Shown: positions 52,785 to 59,011, counted from the first letter of the stretch. The stretch is DNA of 59,011 nt from Azospirillum sp. 47_25 (GCA_001917125.1 MNTU01000041.1:1-59011), one strand, 5' to 3'. A program made the numbers and translations. The notes: generated from the letters alone by a model not told the origin.

Positions 52785-53987
52785 ATGGACAGAAAGATTC
52801 CCAAACCTTCTTTTTCAACCCGGCGGCGTTTCAAACATTTCTGTACGGCGTTTTTGCTCGGTTCCGTTTCCCTGTATGCCGTTAAAAGCCTTTATGAGCT
52901 GGAACCGGAAACCTTTTCAAAATCGTCCGTTGTCCTCAACAAAGACACCGTTGACATTCGCGATTTTTATGACAATCTCAGTTATGATCTGAAACAAAAA
53001 GGCTGGTTTTACACAAATCCGCAAGGGAAAAGAATCAGTCTCGACAGCATCAGCGATTATCGGATTAAAGACCATCAGGTTTACAAAAACGTTGCCGGAC
53101 AGAAATATCGGGTCACCGTCGATACTGTCAGGGTGCGCTATCCGGAGCCGGCAGAAGGGAAGCGTTTTCCCACCTATCACATAAGCGGGGCGGACAGTCA
53201 GAATATGCCGTCGATGGGCAGTCAGAGCTGGGGAAAAGTCAGAGTCAGGGAATTTGTGGTCGATTCGACTTTGGCGCCGGACAGGCAAAAGCGCCTGCAA
53301 AAGATATGGGACAATTACAACGACTCTCTCAACTGCACCGAAGAACACGAGAAGCAGCACCGCCTGAACGAGATTGCCGGCATTATGCAGGCGGGGCAAA
53401 GTTTTGACAATAAATTTATCGAATGCTGCCTGGACGAAGTTTCCGCCAACATCCGGCAGCTGCTGGCTCAGAGGAAAAACTACCTGAAACGCGGGCGCAG
53501 CCTTGAACAGATTACGCCGCGGTTTTCCTTTTATGCCGAACTTATCCGCAACGGAACGGTTAAACCGCGGGCAAACATTTTGACCAAAAAGGAAATCAGT
53601 TTAATCGGCAACGGCGTTTTTGACAGCTGGATGAAAGAAAAATTCGGAATGTATGCCGCCAGAAATGCCAACAGGACACAGAATATTTTGTTCAAAACCA
53701 ATGCCAACGGCATCAAAGCCGACCCGCAAAGACACGAAGAACTGCTGAGGAAAATGTTTACAATTGACGGGCACAACTTTTATGAAGCTCTGGAAGCGCG
53801 GTTTGCCGAGGTTAAGGTTCCCGAACAAATCCAAAAAAGATTCCGCGCGATTGAAAGAGCCCGCACCAAACGGATGAGCTATCTGGACAAACTGGAAGAA
53901 CTGCGCCAAAAAGAAGGGAAAGGCGCCGTCAACGAACATCTGCTGCGCAATAAAATTGCCTACAGCCTGAAAAAAGGCCGCCAATAA
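52785..53987 (+). CDS. Membrane-anchored putative zinc metalloprotease-like protein
   Basis: 400 residues. A basic N-terminus is followed by one helix (about 17-34, FKHFCTAFLLGSVSLYAVKSLY), giving an N-in/C-out anchor. The periplasmic part contains a HExxH motif, EEHEKQHRLNEIAG (H188, E189, H192), with acidic residues downstream (D217, E218) as possible third ligands, and a CC pair at 214-215. After about 225 it is helical and basic. I do not recognise the family. The HExxH is surrounded by polar rather than the usual hydrophobic residues, so catalysis is uncertain. CAGGAG precedes the ATG. Function unknown. Confidence 0.6.
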   Translation: MDRKIPKPSFSTRRRFKHFCTAFLLGSVSLYAVKSLYELEPETFSKSSVVLNKDTVDIRDFYDNLSYDLKQKGWFYTNPQGKRISLDSISDYRIKDHQVYKNVAGQKYRVTVDTVRVRYPEPAEGKRFPTYHISGADSQNMPSMGSQSWGKVRVREFVVDSTLAPDRQKRLQKIWDNYNDSLNCTEEHEKQHRLNEIAGIMQAGQSFDNKFIECCLDEVSANIRQLLAQRKNYLKRGRSLEQITPRFSFYAELIRNGTVKPRANILTKKEISLIGNGVFDSWMKEKFGMYAARNANRTQNILFKTNANGIKADPQRHEELLRKMFTIDGHNFYEALEARFAEVKVPEQIQKRFRAIERARTKRMSYLDKLEELRQKEGKGAVNEHLLRNKIAYSLKKGRQ

Positions 53988-53996
53988 GGCGGCGGC
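53970..53996 (-). terminator. Intrinsic terminator of the ferritin-like gene, inside the convergent gene end
   Basis: On the minus strand a GCCGCC/GGCGGC stem is followed by TTTTTT. It overlaps the last codons of the HExxH gene, so the two convergent transcripts share this element. Confidence 0.65.
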
Positions 53997-54046
53997 CCGT
54001 GCTTTGATTGAGGTGTATGAGCATAATAATATGTTTTAGTCAAAAG

Positions 54047-54550
54047 TTAACCGCGCATATGTTTTTTGGTCTCTTCAATATCATCAATATAATCGCCGAT
54101 TTCCTGTTCGTGCTCTAATTCTTCTTTCAGAATTTTGGCCGAAACGCGGAAAGTGTCATAATCTTTGCCGTAACACATGTCACAAATCTGCTGATAGCGG
54201 GCAACGGCGCAGCGTTCGGCAGTCAGGTTCTGCCGTAGCAGCGTTTCGACATATTCATCCGTCGGCGCTTCATATTTGCACAGAGCGCGTTTTTTCCATT
54301 CGTCGGGGTCAATAACGGGGGTGCCGCCCAGCTGAATGATGCGGTCGCTCAGCCACTGAGCATGTTTCAGCTCTTCATTGGCATGTTCGATAAATTCTTC
54401 GGCAATGATTTTGCGCATCGGACCTTTGGCAACCTGCGCGCCGATCCAATACTGATAATAAGCCAGCCATTCTTCCGAAAAGGCAACATTTAAAATGTTT
54501 AACAGTTCTCCACGGTTGACTTTGCTGATGTGTTGTGCGGTTTCACCCAT
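54047..54550 (-). CDS. Ferritin-like (Dps/bacterioferritin-type) protein
   Basis: 167 residues, a four-helix bundle with di-iron ligands. SEEWLAYYQYW is on helix 1, EEFIEHANEELKHAQ on helix 2 (ExxH), NLTAERCAVARYQQ on helix 3, and EELEHEQEI on helix 4 (ExxH). It resembles the 'Dps-like' and bacterioferritin-like groups of anaerobes rather than classical FtnA. Cysteines at ALCKYE and CDMCYG are extra. A role in iron storage or peroxide protection is likely, in keeping with an oxygen-sensitive host. Monocistronic. Confidence 0.82.
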   Translation of the reverse strand: MGETAQHISKVNRGELLNILNVAFSEEWLAYYQYWIGAQVAKGPMRKIIAEEFIEHANEELKHAQWLSDRIIQLGGTPVIDPDEWKKRALCKYEAPTDEYVETLLRQNLTAERCAVARYQQICDMCYGKDYDTFRVSAKILKEELEHEQEIGDYIDDIEETKKHMRG

Positions 54551-54701
54551 TGTTTTTCTCCGATTAAATATTAGTTAAACCATTTGTTCTAGAACCTAGA
54601 TAATCACGCCCAAGCAGAAATCAACACCCGGGAAATAATATTTTGTAGATTTTAAGGCCGGCCTGGGTTATGATAATCAGACCAACATAAGGAGAAAAAA
54701 C

Positions 54702-55337
54702 ATGGTCGCAATTGCCCCCAGCATTCTGGCTGCCGATTTCGGCAACCTCCGCAGCGAAATTCTGGCGCTTGACAAAGCCGGCGCCGACATGATTCATATT
54801 GATGTGATGGACGGGCATTACGTGCCTAATCTGACCTTCGGGCCGGGCATTGTCAGGCAAATCCGCCCATATACCAATCTGCCGTTTGACGTGCATCTGA
54901 TGGTTGACAATCCTGAAACCATGGTCAACTGGTTTATTCCGGTGGGGGCCGACATTGTTACCGTTCACGCAGAAACCTGCAAACACCTGGACGCCCTGCT
55001 CAACACCATTCGGGAAAGGGGCTGCAAAGCCGGCGTTTCGTTAAACCCTTCCACGCCGGAAAGCGTTTTGCAATATGTGCTCGACAAGGTGGACCAGATT
55101 TTGGTGATGACGGTCAATCCCGGTTTCGGCGGACAATCCTTCATCAGCGCGCAGCTGCCCAAAATTGCCCGCATCAAATCAATGATCGGCAGCCGAAACA
55201 TCAAAATAGAAGTTGACGGCGGCATCAATCCGCTGACAGCGGCTGAATGCATTGCGGCCGGGGCGGATATTCTGGTGGCAGGAACCTCCGTTTTCGACAG
55301 CCGCGACTATCGCAAAAACATTGATGCTTTAAGGTAA
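54702..55337 (+). CDS. rpe: Ribulose-phosphate 3-epimerase
   Basis: A 211-residue TIM barrel of the pentose-phosphate pathway. Motifs: APSILAADFGNL, HIDVMDGHYVPNLTFGP (metal ligands H, D), DVHLMV, MTVNPGFGGQSF and EVDGGIN. It is slightly shorter than the usual 220-230 residues but complete. AAGGAG precedes the ATG. The phoB-like gene follows by 54 bases. Confidence 0.95.
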   Translation: MVAIAPSILAADFGNLRSEILALDKAGADMIHIDVMDGHYVPNLTFGPGIVRQIRPYTNLPFDVHLMVDNPETMVNWFIPVGADIVTVHAETCKHLDALLNTIRERGCKAGVSLNPSTPESVLQYVLDKVDQILVMTVNPGFGGQSFISAQLPKIARIKSMIGSRNIKIEVDGGINPLTAAECIAAGADILVAGTSVFDSRDYRKNIDALR

Positions 55338-55391
55338 TTTTAAGACAAATGCCTTACAATTTCGCCATAAAATGTATTCAGGAGAAAAATT

Positions 55392-56108
55392 ATGGCACCG
55401 CTGGTAATGGTTATCGAAGATGAAGAAGCTCTCGGCCTGCTGCTGAAATATAACCTTGAAAAAGAAGGCTACGAAGTCATTTTGGAGACCCGGGGCAACA
55501 AAGCGCTGGCCGAAATTGAAAAATACGGCCCGTCGGTTATTCTGCTGGACTGGATGCTGCCCGAAATTTCCGGCGTGGAAATCTGCAAGCTGGTCCGCAG
55601 CAAGCCTGACATTAAAAACATTCCGATCATCATGCTCACCGCCAAAGGAGAGGAAGAAGACAAAATCAAAGGCCTGACCGCCGGCGCCGACGACTACGTT
55701 ACCAAGCCGTTTTCGGTTCCGGAGCTGATGGCACGGGTTAAGACCAATCTGCGACGGGCCCCGGAAATTACGCCGACCAAAGAGCTGGTGTTTGAAGATA
55801 TCCGGATGGATTTGGTGGAAAAGAAGGTCTTCCGCGGCGAAAATTACATTCACCTCGGACCGACCGAATTCCGGCTGCTGAAAATGTTGCTGGAAACGCC
55901 GGGCAAGGTTTTTTCCCGCGAGACTCTGCTCAAAACCGTGTGGGGCGACAATATTTATGTCGAATCACGGACGGTTGACGTGCATATCCGCCGGCTGCGC
56001 AAGTCTCTGAACGATTTCGGCCCTGATTATATCCGCACGGTGCGGGCTACCGGATATGCCATAGACATTAATCCGGTCGGCGATCAGGAAGAGCCTGCCG
56101 ACAATTAA
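55392..56108 (+). CDS. phoB: PhoB/OmpR-type response regulator
   Basis: 238 residues: a receiver domain (1-120) with acidic pocket EDEE, phosphoacceptor D53 in LLDWMLP and lysine in VTKPF. A winged-helix DNA-binding domain follows (about 140-230) with RTVDVHIRRLRKSLN and VRATGYAID. It is closest in style to PhoB, with the LTAKGEEEDKIKGL segment. No sensor kinase or phosphate genes lie nearby, so it is an orphan here and the PhoB name is tentative. It has its own terminator. Confidence 0.8.
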   Translation: MAPLVMVIEDEEALGLLLKYNLEKEGYEVILETRGNKALAEIEKYGPSVILLDWMLPEISGVEICKLVRSKPDIKNIPIIMLTAKGEEEDKIKGLTAGADDYVTKPFSVPELMARVKTNLRRAPEITPTKELVFEDIRMDLVEKKVFRGENYIHLGPTEFRLLKMLLETPGKVFSRETLLKTVWGDNIYVESRTVDVHIRRLRKSLNDFGPDYIRTVRATGYAIDINPVGDQEEPADN

Positions 56109-56124
56109 AAAAACAAAAATATTC

Positions 56125-56150
56125 AAACTCCCCTCTTTTTGGGGAGTTTT
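56125..56150 (+). terminator. Intrinsic terminator of the phoB-like gene
   Basis: Stem AAACTCCCC with GGGGAGTTT and a T-rich loop, then TTAG, 16 bases after the stop. Confidence 0.87.
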
Positions 56151-56228
56151 TAGTTGCAATTTAGTTTCAAACGTATTATATAAGCTGTCCTAAATGATAT
56201 TTTTTTGTGTTTTTTTAATTATTTTGAG

Positions 56229-56609
56229 ATGAAAAAAGTTTTATTCGGATGCGCCTTATTGGCCATCGTGGGCGGAAGCGCAGCTTGCTTCTCCTCACAA
56301 AGACACTCTGACAAACCCTGTCATGTTACGGTTAACAGAATTGGTTTGGGGCAGGACAGTTTGGAAATCTATTTCGCAAAGCGTTTCAAAAACGGTTCGG
56401 AAGCAGTCGAAGTTCGAAAAGTTCCCGTCAGCAATCTTCAGACTTTCTGCGGTTACGGCATTGTAGCTGAAGAAACTGATGCCAAACAGCGGCTGATTGA
56501 CGCTGCCGCCGATTCATTGAAAATCGTTTTCCGGGTAGAAGTCATGTATCAGGATCAAGACCAGAGTTTGGCAGAAGTTACTCCGCTTAAATTTGACATT
56601 GCCGAGTAA
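56229..56609 (+). CDS. Small lipoprotein, unknown function
   Basis: 126 residues starting MKKVLFGCALLAIVGGSAACFSS, with a probable lipobox ending at cysteine 20. The mature part is alpha/beta, with cysteines in DKPCHV and TFCGYG and a closing FRVEVMYQDQDQSLAEV strand. The family is not recognised. The start is set at the lysine-rich signal; an in-frame ATG eight codons upstream would spoil it. The leader TTTTGAGATG is poor in Shine-Dalgarno and similar to that of the 58016 lipoprotein. Confidence 0.62.
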   Translation: MKKVLFGCALLAIVGGSAACFSSQRHSDKPCHVTVNRIGLGQDSLEIYFAKRFKNGSEAVEVRKVPVSNLQTFCGYGIVAEETDAKQRLIDAAADSLKIVFRVEVMYQDQDQSLAEVTPLKFDIAE

Positions 56610-56619
56610 CCATTATCGA

Positions 56620-56656
56620 AACGCCGCGGGCAGATTTTTCTGCCGGCGGTTTTTTT
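56620..56656 (+). terminator. Intrinsic terminator of the 56229 lipoprotein gene
   Basis: Stem CCGCGGGCAG with CTGCCGGCGG (one mismatch), then seven T. The sequence ATCGAAACGCCG.GGGCAG at its left arm recurs at 58644-58663. Confidence 0.82.
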
Positions 56657-56666
56657 GTTAGCGGGG

Positions 56667-56711
56667 TTCCCGGCGGAGCACAGCCGAGGGAATAGCGGCT
56701 CCGGCCGGGAA
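56667..56711. repeat. Long intergenic hairpin
   Basis: TTCCCGG and GGAG pair with CTCC and CCGGGAA around an inner AGCCG/CGGCT stem. It makes one of the strongest inverted repeats in the window. It has no U-run and lies between a plus-strand terminator and the end of the minus-strand HTH operon. It may be a REP-like element or a transcript-end stabiliser. Confidence 0.4.
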
Positions 56712-56713
56712 AG

Positions 56714-56738
56714 AACGGCGGCATCGGCAGCCGCCGTT
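56714..56738 (-). terminator. Terminator-like hairpin at the end of the HTH operon
   Basis: A 9-bp perfect stem AACGGCGGC with its complement, overlapping the stop codon of the second HTH gene; only CTTTCC follows, so termination may be weak. Confidence 0.45.
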
Positions 56739-57027
56739 AAGGCTGAAAATACTTTTTCAAACAGTCTTGCGGCAAATCAGGAAAAAAATCGCGTCCCAAA
56801 TTCAGCCTGATTTGATAGAAGTCCAGCAATTTGACAATAATGCGGAAGTCTATTTCTTTCGGGCAGCATTCCAACAGATCTATTTGCTCCAGCGGAACTC
56901 CGGTGGCATAGCTGACTTCCCGCAGGCTGAGCCGTTTTTCGGTCCGGGCTTCGTAAAGATCTTCCGAGATGAAAAAAATACAATCATTTTCGAATTCATC
57001 ACGATGGTAGATATATCTGTCAGTCAT
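56737..57027 (-). CDS. Small HTH (XRE-like) protein, second of a coupled pair
   Basis: 96 residues. An N-terminal acidic segment (DRYIYHRDEFENDCIFF) is followed by an XRE-type helix-turn-helix region: LSLREVSYATGVPLEQIDLLECCPKEIDFRIIVKLLDFYQI. The pattern of A-x-x-x-G-V-x-x-x-x-I-x-x-x-E fits. The start overlaps the stop of the upstream HTH gene by one base (TGATG), so translation is coupled. It is a likely DNA-binding regulator or the antitoxin-like partner of its neighbour; no toxin fold is seen in either. Confidence 0.58.
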   Translation of the reverse strand: MTDRYIYHRDEFENDCIFFISEDLYEARTEKRLSLREVSYATGVPLEQIDLLECCPKEIDFRIIVKLLDFYQIRLNLGRDFFPDLPQDCLKKYFQP

Positions 57028-57272
57028 CAGTCCTCCTCAAAACTCAGATGAAATTTTTCGTCATAAAGGGCGAGATAAAGGATTAACAACTCTAAATCAA
57101 TTTGCGGCTCATCAAACCGTCCGCATTCAATTTTATCAACCGTGTCAATTGAAACACCCAGCCTTCGGGCACAAATGTCAATGGGCTCCTCGTGCTCGGC
57201 TCGCAGCCAATGGAACTTCCAACCCAGCTCCGATTCATTTTCAATGATAAAATGAGGGGAATTAATTTGCAT
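57027..57272 (-). CDS. Small HTH (XRE-like) protein, first of a coupled pair
   Basis: 81 residues with PIDICARRLGVSIDTVDKIECGR, a good helix-turn-helix, followed by an acidic C-terminal helix pair (LELLILYLALYDEKFHLSFEED). It parallels the 96-residue protein downstream and the two are probably paralogs. The ribosome site AAAGGA lies 9 bases upstream inside a small hairpin (57283-57300), so initiation can be controlled by RNA structure. A strong promoter and a structured leader of about 230 nt lie upstream. Confidence 0.6.
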   Translation of the reverse strand: MQINSPHFIIENESELGWKFHWLRAEHEEPIDICARRLGVSIDTVDKIECGRFDEPQIDLELLILYLALYDEKFHLSFEED

Positions 57273-57282
57273 ACAACCATAT

Positions 57283-57300
57283 CCTTTCCTGTCGAAAAGG
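57283..57300 (-). promoter_or_regulatory. Hairpin masking the ribosome binding site of the HTH operon
   Basis: On the minus strand CCTTT pairs with AAAGG around TCGACAGG. The AAAGG is the Shine-Dalgarno of the 81-residue HTH gene. It is the last element of the structured leader and would act as an on/off switch. Confidence 0.5.
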
Positions 57301-57458
57301 CGGGAGGAGCCGAAAACCTGCTTCCTATCAAGCTGTAAGCAGATGTGCTTATTTAGTCCAGATCACACCGGTTTCGCGGCGAAACCGGTGTTTTCCGGGT
57401 ATTAGGCACACTCCTCCCCATATCTCTCACATAATATGGTCGGATGCTTGATAGGAAT
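57294..57458 (-). ncRNA. Structured 5' leader with predicted pseudoknot (riboswitch-like)
   Basis: Within the untranslated leader of the HTH operon, a 12-bp helix TTCCTATCAAGC/GCTTGATAGGAA closes three hairpins: CCATAT/ATATGG, a 13-bp ACACCGGTTTCGC stem, and TAAGC/GCTTA. A GGGAGGAG inside that domain pairs perfectly with CTCCTCCC outside it, giving an H-type pseudoknot. The 13-bp hairpin is not followed by a T-run on the minus strand, so it is not a terminator. The arrangement ends just before the hairpin that masks the ribosome site. It matches no riboswitch class that I recognise; no consensus of TPP, cobalamin, SAM or preQ1 is visible. Confidence 0.5.
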
Positions 57459-57508
57459 ATAACATCAAAACTAAGGGTTTTCGATCCTTCGATTTCGACT
57501 TTTATCCG

Positions 57509-57537
57509 TTTATATCATACGAAGACAAAATTGCCAA
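57509..57537 (-). promoter_or_regulatory. Sigma70-like promoter of the HTH operon
   Basis: On the minus strand TTGGCA, 17 bases, TATAAA: the best promoter match in the window. The predicted start near 57502 leaves a leader of about 230 nt. Confidence 0.6.
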
Positions 57538-57589
57538 GAACAATTCAGCCGTCGCGTTGTGTCCCTGCTTTTTTACTTGTTTTATCGTA

Positions 57590-57808
57590 CCAAATAAAAC
57601 AAAACCCTCAAACCTGAAAGGTGTGAGGGAGGTCAAAAACTGTACCAAACGAACAGTCCTCCTGTTTCGTGCGGAAACCGCCTTATTCCGGAGGCTCCCT
57701 CACTCAAGAGGATTTTGTGTTTGGTTTGTGGTTTTTGACTACCCGCCTGCTCTCGCAGCTAATCAGGCTCGGGTTCCGGCCGTGACCGAACTTGCCTCAC
57801 CTGAAAAC
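57590..57808 (-). ncRNA. Non-coding RNA gene, about 215 nt, unassigned
   Basis: Transcription predicted from the promoter at 57816-57844 ends at a strong intrinsic terminator (57590-57629: CCCTCA.ACCT/AGGT.TGAGGG stem, then TTTTGTTTT on the minus strand). Between them are a GTTCGG/CCGGAAC hairpin, a GCCT/AGGC-GCT/AGC hairpin, and a long rod: GTCAAAAAC/GTTTTTGAC, then ACCAAAC/GTTTGGT, then TCCTC/GAGGA. The rod is capped by two small hairpins (GCCT/AGGC, GTTTC/GAAAC). GTGAGGGAG can also pair with CTCCCTCAC, competing with the terminator. The overall shape recalls 6S-type rods, but no 6S, SRP, RNase P or tmRNA signature was found. An 89-codon frame on the plus strand has no ribosome site and is rejected. 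Confidence 0.55.
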
Positions 57809-57815
57809 TGTTTTT

Positions 57816-57844
57816 ACTGTAAATGAGAGCCAACCAAATTGCAA
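57816..57844 (-). promoter_or_regulatory. Sigma70-like promoter of the ncRNA
   Basis: On the minus strand TTGCAA, 17 bases, TACAGT. Predicted start near 57808. Confidence 0.5.
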
Positions 57845-58015
57845 GGAAAAATTTTTGATAAAGCAGCCAGACGATTGGGGCGGAATGTTCAGATGAAAGC
57901 GGCTGTTTTGCTTGCTTTCGGCGTCTAAAAAAATAAATATTTGCTAAATTTCTAAATTTATGTTATCAGTATTGCCAAAATTTTATATTTATGTCTAATT
58001 TTAATTATTACAGAG

Positions 58016-58510
58016 ATGAAAAAGTCACATTTAAGCGCACTGCCGTTGGCATTAATGCTGTTGTTCGGCTGGTCATGCAGCCACAGTAAAACACCTAAAC
58101 AGCCTGCAGAAAAAAACTGCATTTCCGATTGTTATGTTACGGATAGTAATCGGACTGCAATTAATGTGGATTCATTGCAGAACATCGGATGTTACAACAT
58201 TACCATGACCTGGCAAGAACGCCTGCTGTCGGTTTACACCGCAAATTATGCCGGCAAACAGATCAGTGAATTTGTTATCGGGCTTTTCCCGCCCCAAGGC
58301 CGGAAGCCTGATTTGAAAGCAACCCGCAAAGTGGTTTTTTGGGGTTCTGAAGGCAAATGGGATTCGAAAACAGGACGTGTTTTCACTTTTCCCGACGGTT
58401 CGGATCTGGAAATCGGGCTTCGTTATCTTGGCGGCCCCGACCATCTTCCTCAAGCGCCGAAACCGGATACAAAACTGCCCAACACACCGCAAACGGTTAT
58501 GTGCCATTAA
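58016..58510 (+). CDS. Lipoprotein, unknown function
   Basis: 164 residues starting MKKSHLSALPLALMLLFGWSC; lipobox cysteine 21, then SHSKTPKQ. The mature part has further cysteines (KNCISDCYV, NIGCYN) and beta-rich stretches with VVFWGSEGKWD and VFTFPDGSDLEIGLRYLGG, and ends in a Pro/Lys-rich tail. The family is not recognised. The leader is very AT-rich without a good Shine-Dalgarno. It has its own terminator. A similar lipoprotein start follows at 58968, and another lies at 56229, so this is a small cluster of lipoprotein genes. Confidence 0.65.
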   Translation: MKKSHLSALPLALMLLFGWSCSHSKTPKQPAEKNCISDCYVTDSNRTAINVDSLQNIGCYNITMTWQERLLSVYTANYAGKQISEFVIGLFPPQGRKPDLKATRKVVFWGSEGKWDSKTGRVFTFPDGSDLEIGLRYLGGPDHLPQAPKPDTKLPNTPQTVMCH

Positions 58511-58521
58511 AATGACATTAC

Positions 58522-58563
58522 AAGAAAACCGCCCCGAATCTGATTCCGGGCGGTTTCTTATTT
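58522..58563 (+). terminator. Intrinsic terminator of the 58016 lipoprotein gene
   Basis: Long stem AAACCGCCC with GGGCGGTTT plus inner GAATC/GATTC, then CTTATTT, 12 bases after the stop. Confidence 0.8.
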
Positions 58564-58579
58564 GTGCTTTATCCATACG

Positions 58580-58614
58580 AAAAGGGCCTGATGTGAGCAA
58601 AACCAGACCCTTTT
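58580..58614. terminator. Second terminator-like hairpin without adjacent gene
   Basis: AAAAGGG and CTG pair with CAG and CCCTTTT, T-rich ends on both strands. It follows the previous terminator by 16 bases; no gene end faces it. The rest of the gap 58615-58871 is AT-rich with one copy of a repeated string and no supportable gene. Confidence 0.5.
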
Positions 58615-58871
58615 CAATTTCCGGCTTCCGCAGAGGCCGGCCGATCGAAACGCCGAGGGCAGCCGTTTGTTTATTAATTGGAGTTAATTACGGCTTATTC
58701 CGACATTGTTTCGAAATTGTTTTAATTACAATTCGCGACGCAGGCAGATTATTCCTACAGCTAATTTTGTCTTATCCTGCAACTTTTCTTTAAATTTGTC
58801 AATAAATATTCGTCTTTAATCCGAATTATCAGTCTTTCAGGGAAAGATAAAGCATAATATCTAATTCTTCT

Positions 58872-58891
58872 AGCCGCAAGGAATTGCGGCT
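58872..58891. repeat. Perfect hairpin upstream of the last gene
   Basis: AGCCGCAA, GGAA, TTGCGGCT: an 8-bp perfect stem with a stable GGAA-type loop, just upstream of the promoter at 58903. It could be an operator or a weak terminator. Confidence 0.35.
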
Positions 58892-58902
58892 GCAATTATT
58901 TA

Positions 58903-58931
58903 TTGACATTGTTTCTCTCTTGTGGCATTCT
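58903..58931 (+). promoter_or_regulatory. Promoter of the last gene
   Basis: TTGACA, 17 bases, CATTCT, about 35 bases upstream of the start codon of the partial gene. A consensus -35 with a weak -10. Confidence 0.4.
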
Positions 58932-58967
58932 GTAAGAGGTATGGTTTCAGTTATAGAGAGGTGTATG

Positions 58968-59011
58968 ATGAAAGTTCTTCCTTGGTTCGCGCTGTTATTT
59001 GCTTGTACAGC
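58968..59011 (+). CDS. Signal peptide of an exported protein (cut by window edge)
   Basis: ATG repeated twice (58965 and 58968) after GAGAGG, then MKVLPWFALLFACTA, a signal or lipoprotein leader whose cysteine near residue 12 could be a lipobox. Only 14 codons are in the window, so nothing more can be said. Confidence 0.6.
   Translation, partial: MKVLPWFALLFACT

Noticed and set aside
55392..56108. A two-component operon
   Set aside because: No histidine kinase gene is adjacent; the regulator stands alone behind rpe and ends at a terminator.
57281..57340. TTCGACAGG on the minus strand, similar to the conserved 5' part of tmRNA
   Set aside because: The match is nine bases only; no GGGG acceptor start, no TTCGA T-loop and no CCA end could be assembled around it.
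57557..57826. An 89-codon plus-strand frame, including a DYPPALAA string that resembles the end of a tmRNA tag
   Set aside because: No ribosome site, composition unlike the neighbours, and the opposite strand is a convincing ncRNA. The ALAA is not followed by a stop and no tRNA-like acceptor or T-arm is present, so tmRNA is not supported.

Overview
The window reads as a piece of an uncultured, probably gut-dwelling, fermentative and motile alphaproteobacterium. The alphaproteobacterial signals are FlbT beside a flagellin gene, an alphaproteobacterial-type HAD-IIA protein, TcdA, LemA/DUF3137 and an MsbA-type transporter. The anaerobic signals are the [FeFe]-hydrogenase maturases HydG and HydF, an L-lactate-dehydrogenase-like enzyme and a Bat operon. 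A relative of the gut RF32/CAG-239 lineage would fit, but that is inference from gene content. Coding density is high, genes sit in short operons, and many ends carry clear intrinsic terminators. No rRNA, tRNA, CRISPR array or insertion sequence was recognised.

Layout. 1-0.8 kb: start of a flagellin gene and flbT. 0.9-3.2 kb: a helical TerB-like protein and a Uup-type ABC-F ATPase. 3.2-9.0 kb, minus strand: tatD-tcdA-hydF-hydG, then a HAD protein lacking its nucleophile and a small anchored protein. 9.0-10.1 kb: alr. 10.2-19.3 kb: three very large unrecognised genes (787, 1372 and 734 codons), each with its own sigma70-like promoter and terminator. They encode hydrophobic cores, calcium-loop motifs and acidic/proline-rich tails, and are the main 'dark' locus of the window. 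19.6-28.5 kb: a eukaryote-like ileS, a zeta-toxin-like kinase, small exported proteins with leaders lacking a Shine-Dalgarno, a divergent anmK and tyrS. 28.5-33.5 kb: a Bat operon (DUF4381-batA-batB/C fusion-batD) without MoxR or DUF58. 33.6-48.2 kb: a lipoprotein hydrolase, dtd, two LpoB-like envelope proteins, DUF1294, msbA, an SpmA/SpmB fusion, lemA-DUF3137, a second ABC exporter, an ldh-like gene, a LOG-family gene and tgt.

48.2-50.9 kb is an AT-rich accessory patch. It holds a possible small RNA, two small membrane proteins, and a long gene interrupted by one in-frame amber codon whose C-terminal half carries two peptidoglycan-binding-like repeats. 51-56.1 kb returns to housekeeping: fba, a membrane-anchored HExxH protein, a ferritin-like protein, rpe and a PhoB-like regulator. 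56.2-59.0 kb has small lipoproteins, a translationally coupled pair of HTH proteins behind a roughly 230-nt leader with a predicted pseudoknot, and an adjacent roughly 215-nt non-coding RNA gene with promoter, folded body and intrinsic terminator.

The features I would check first are the three-giant-protein locus (10.2-19.3 kb), the two structured RNAs at 57.3-57.85 kb, and the amber-interrupted gene with its neighbours (48.6-50.9 kb).
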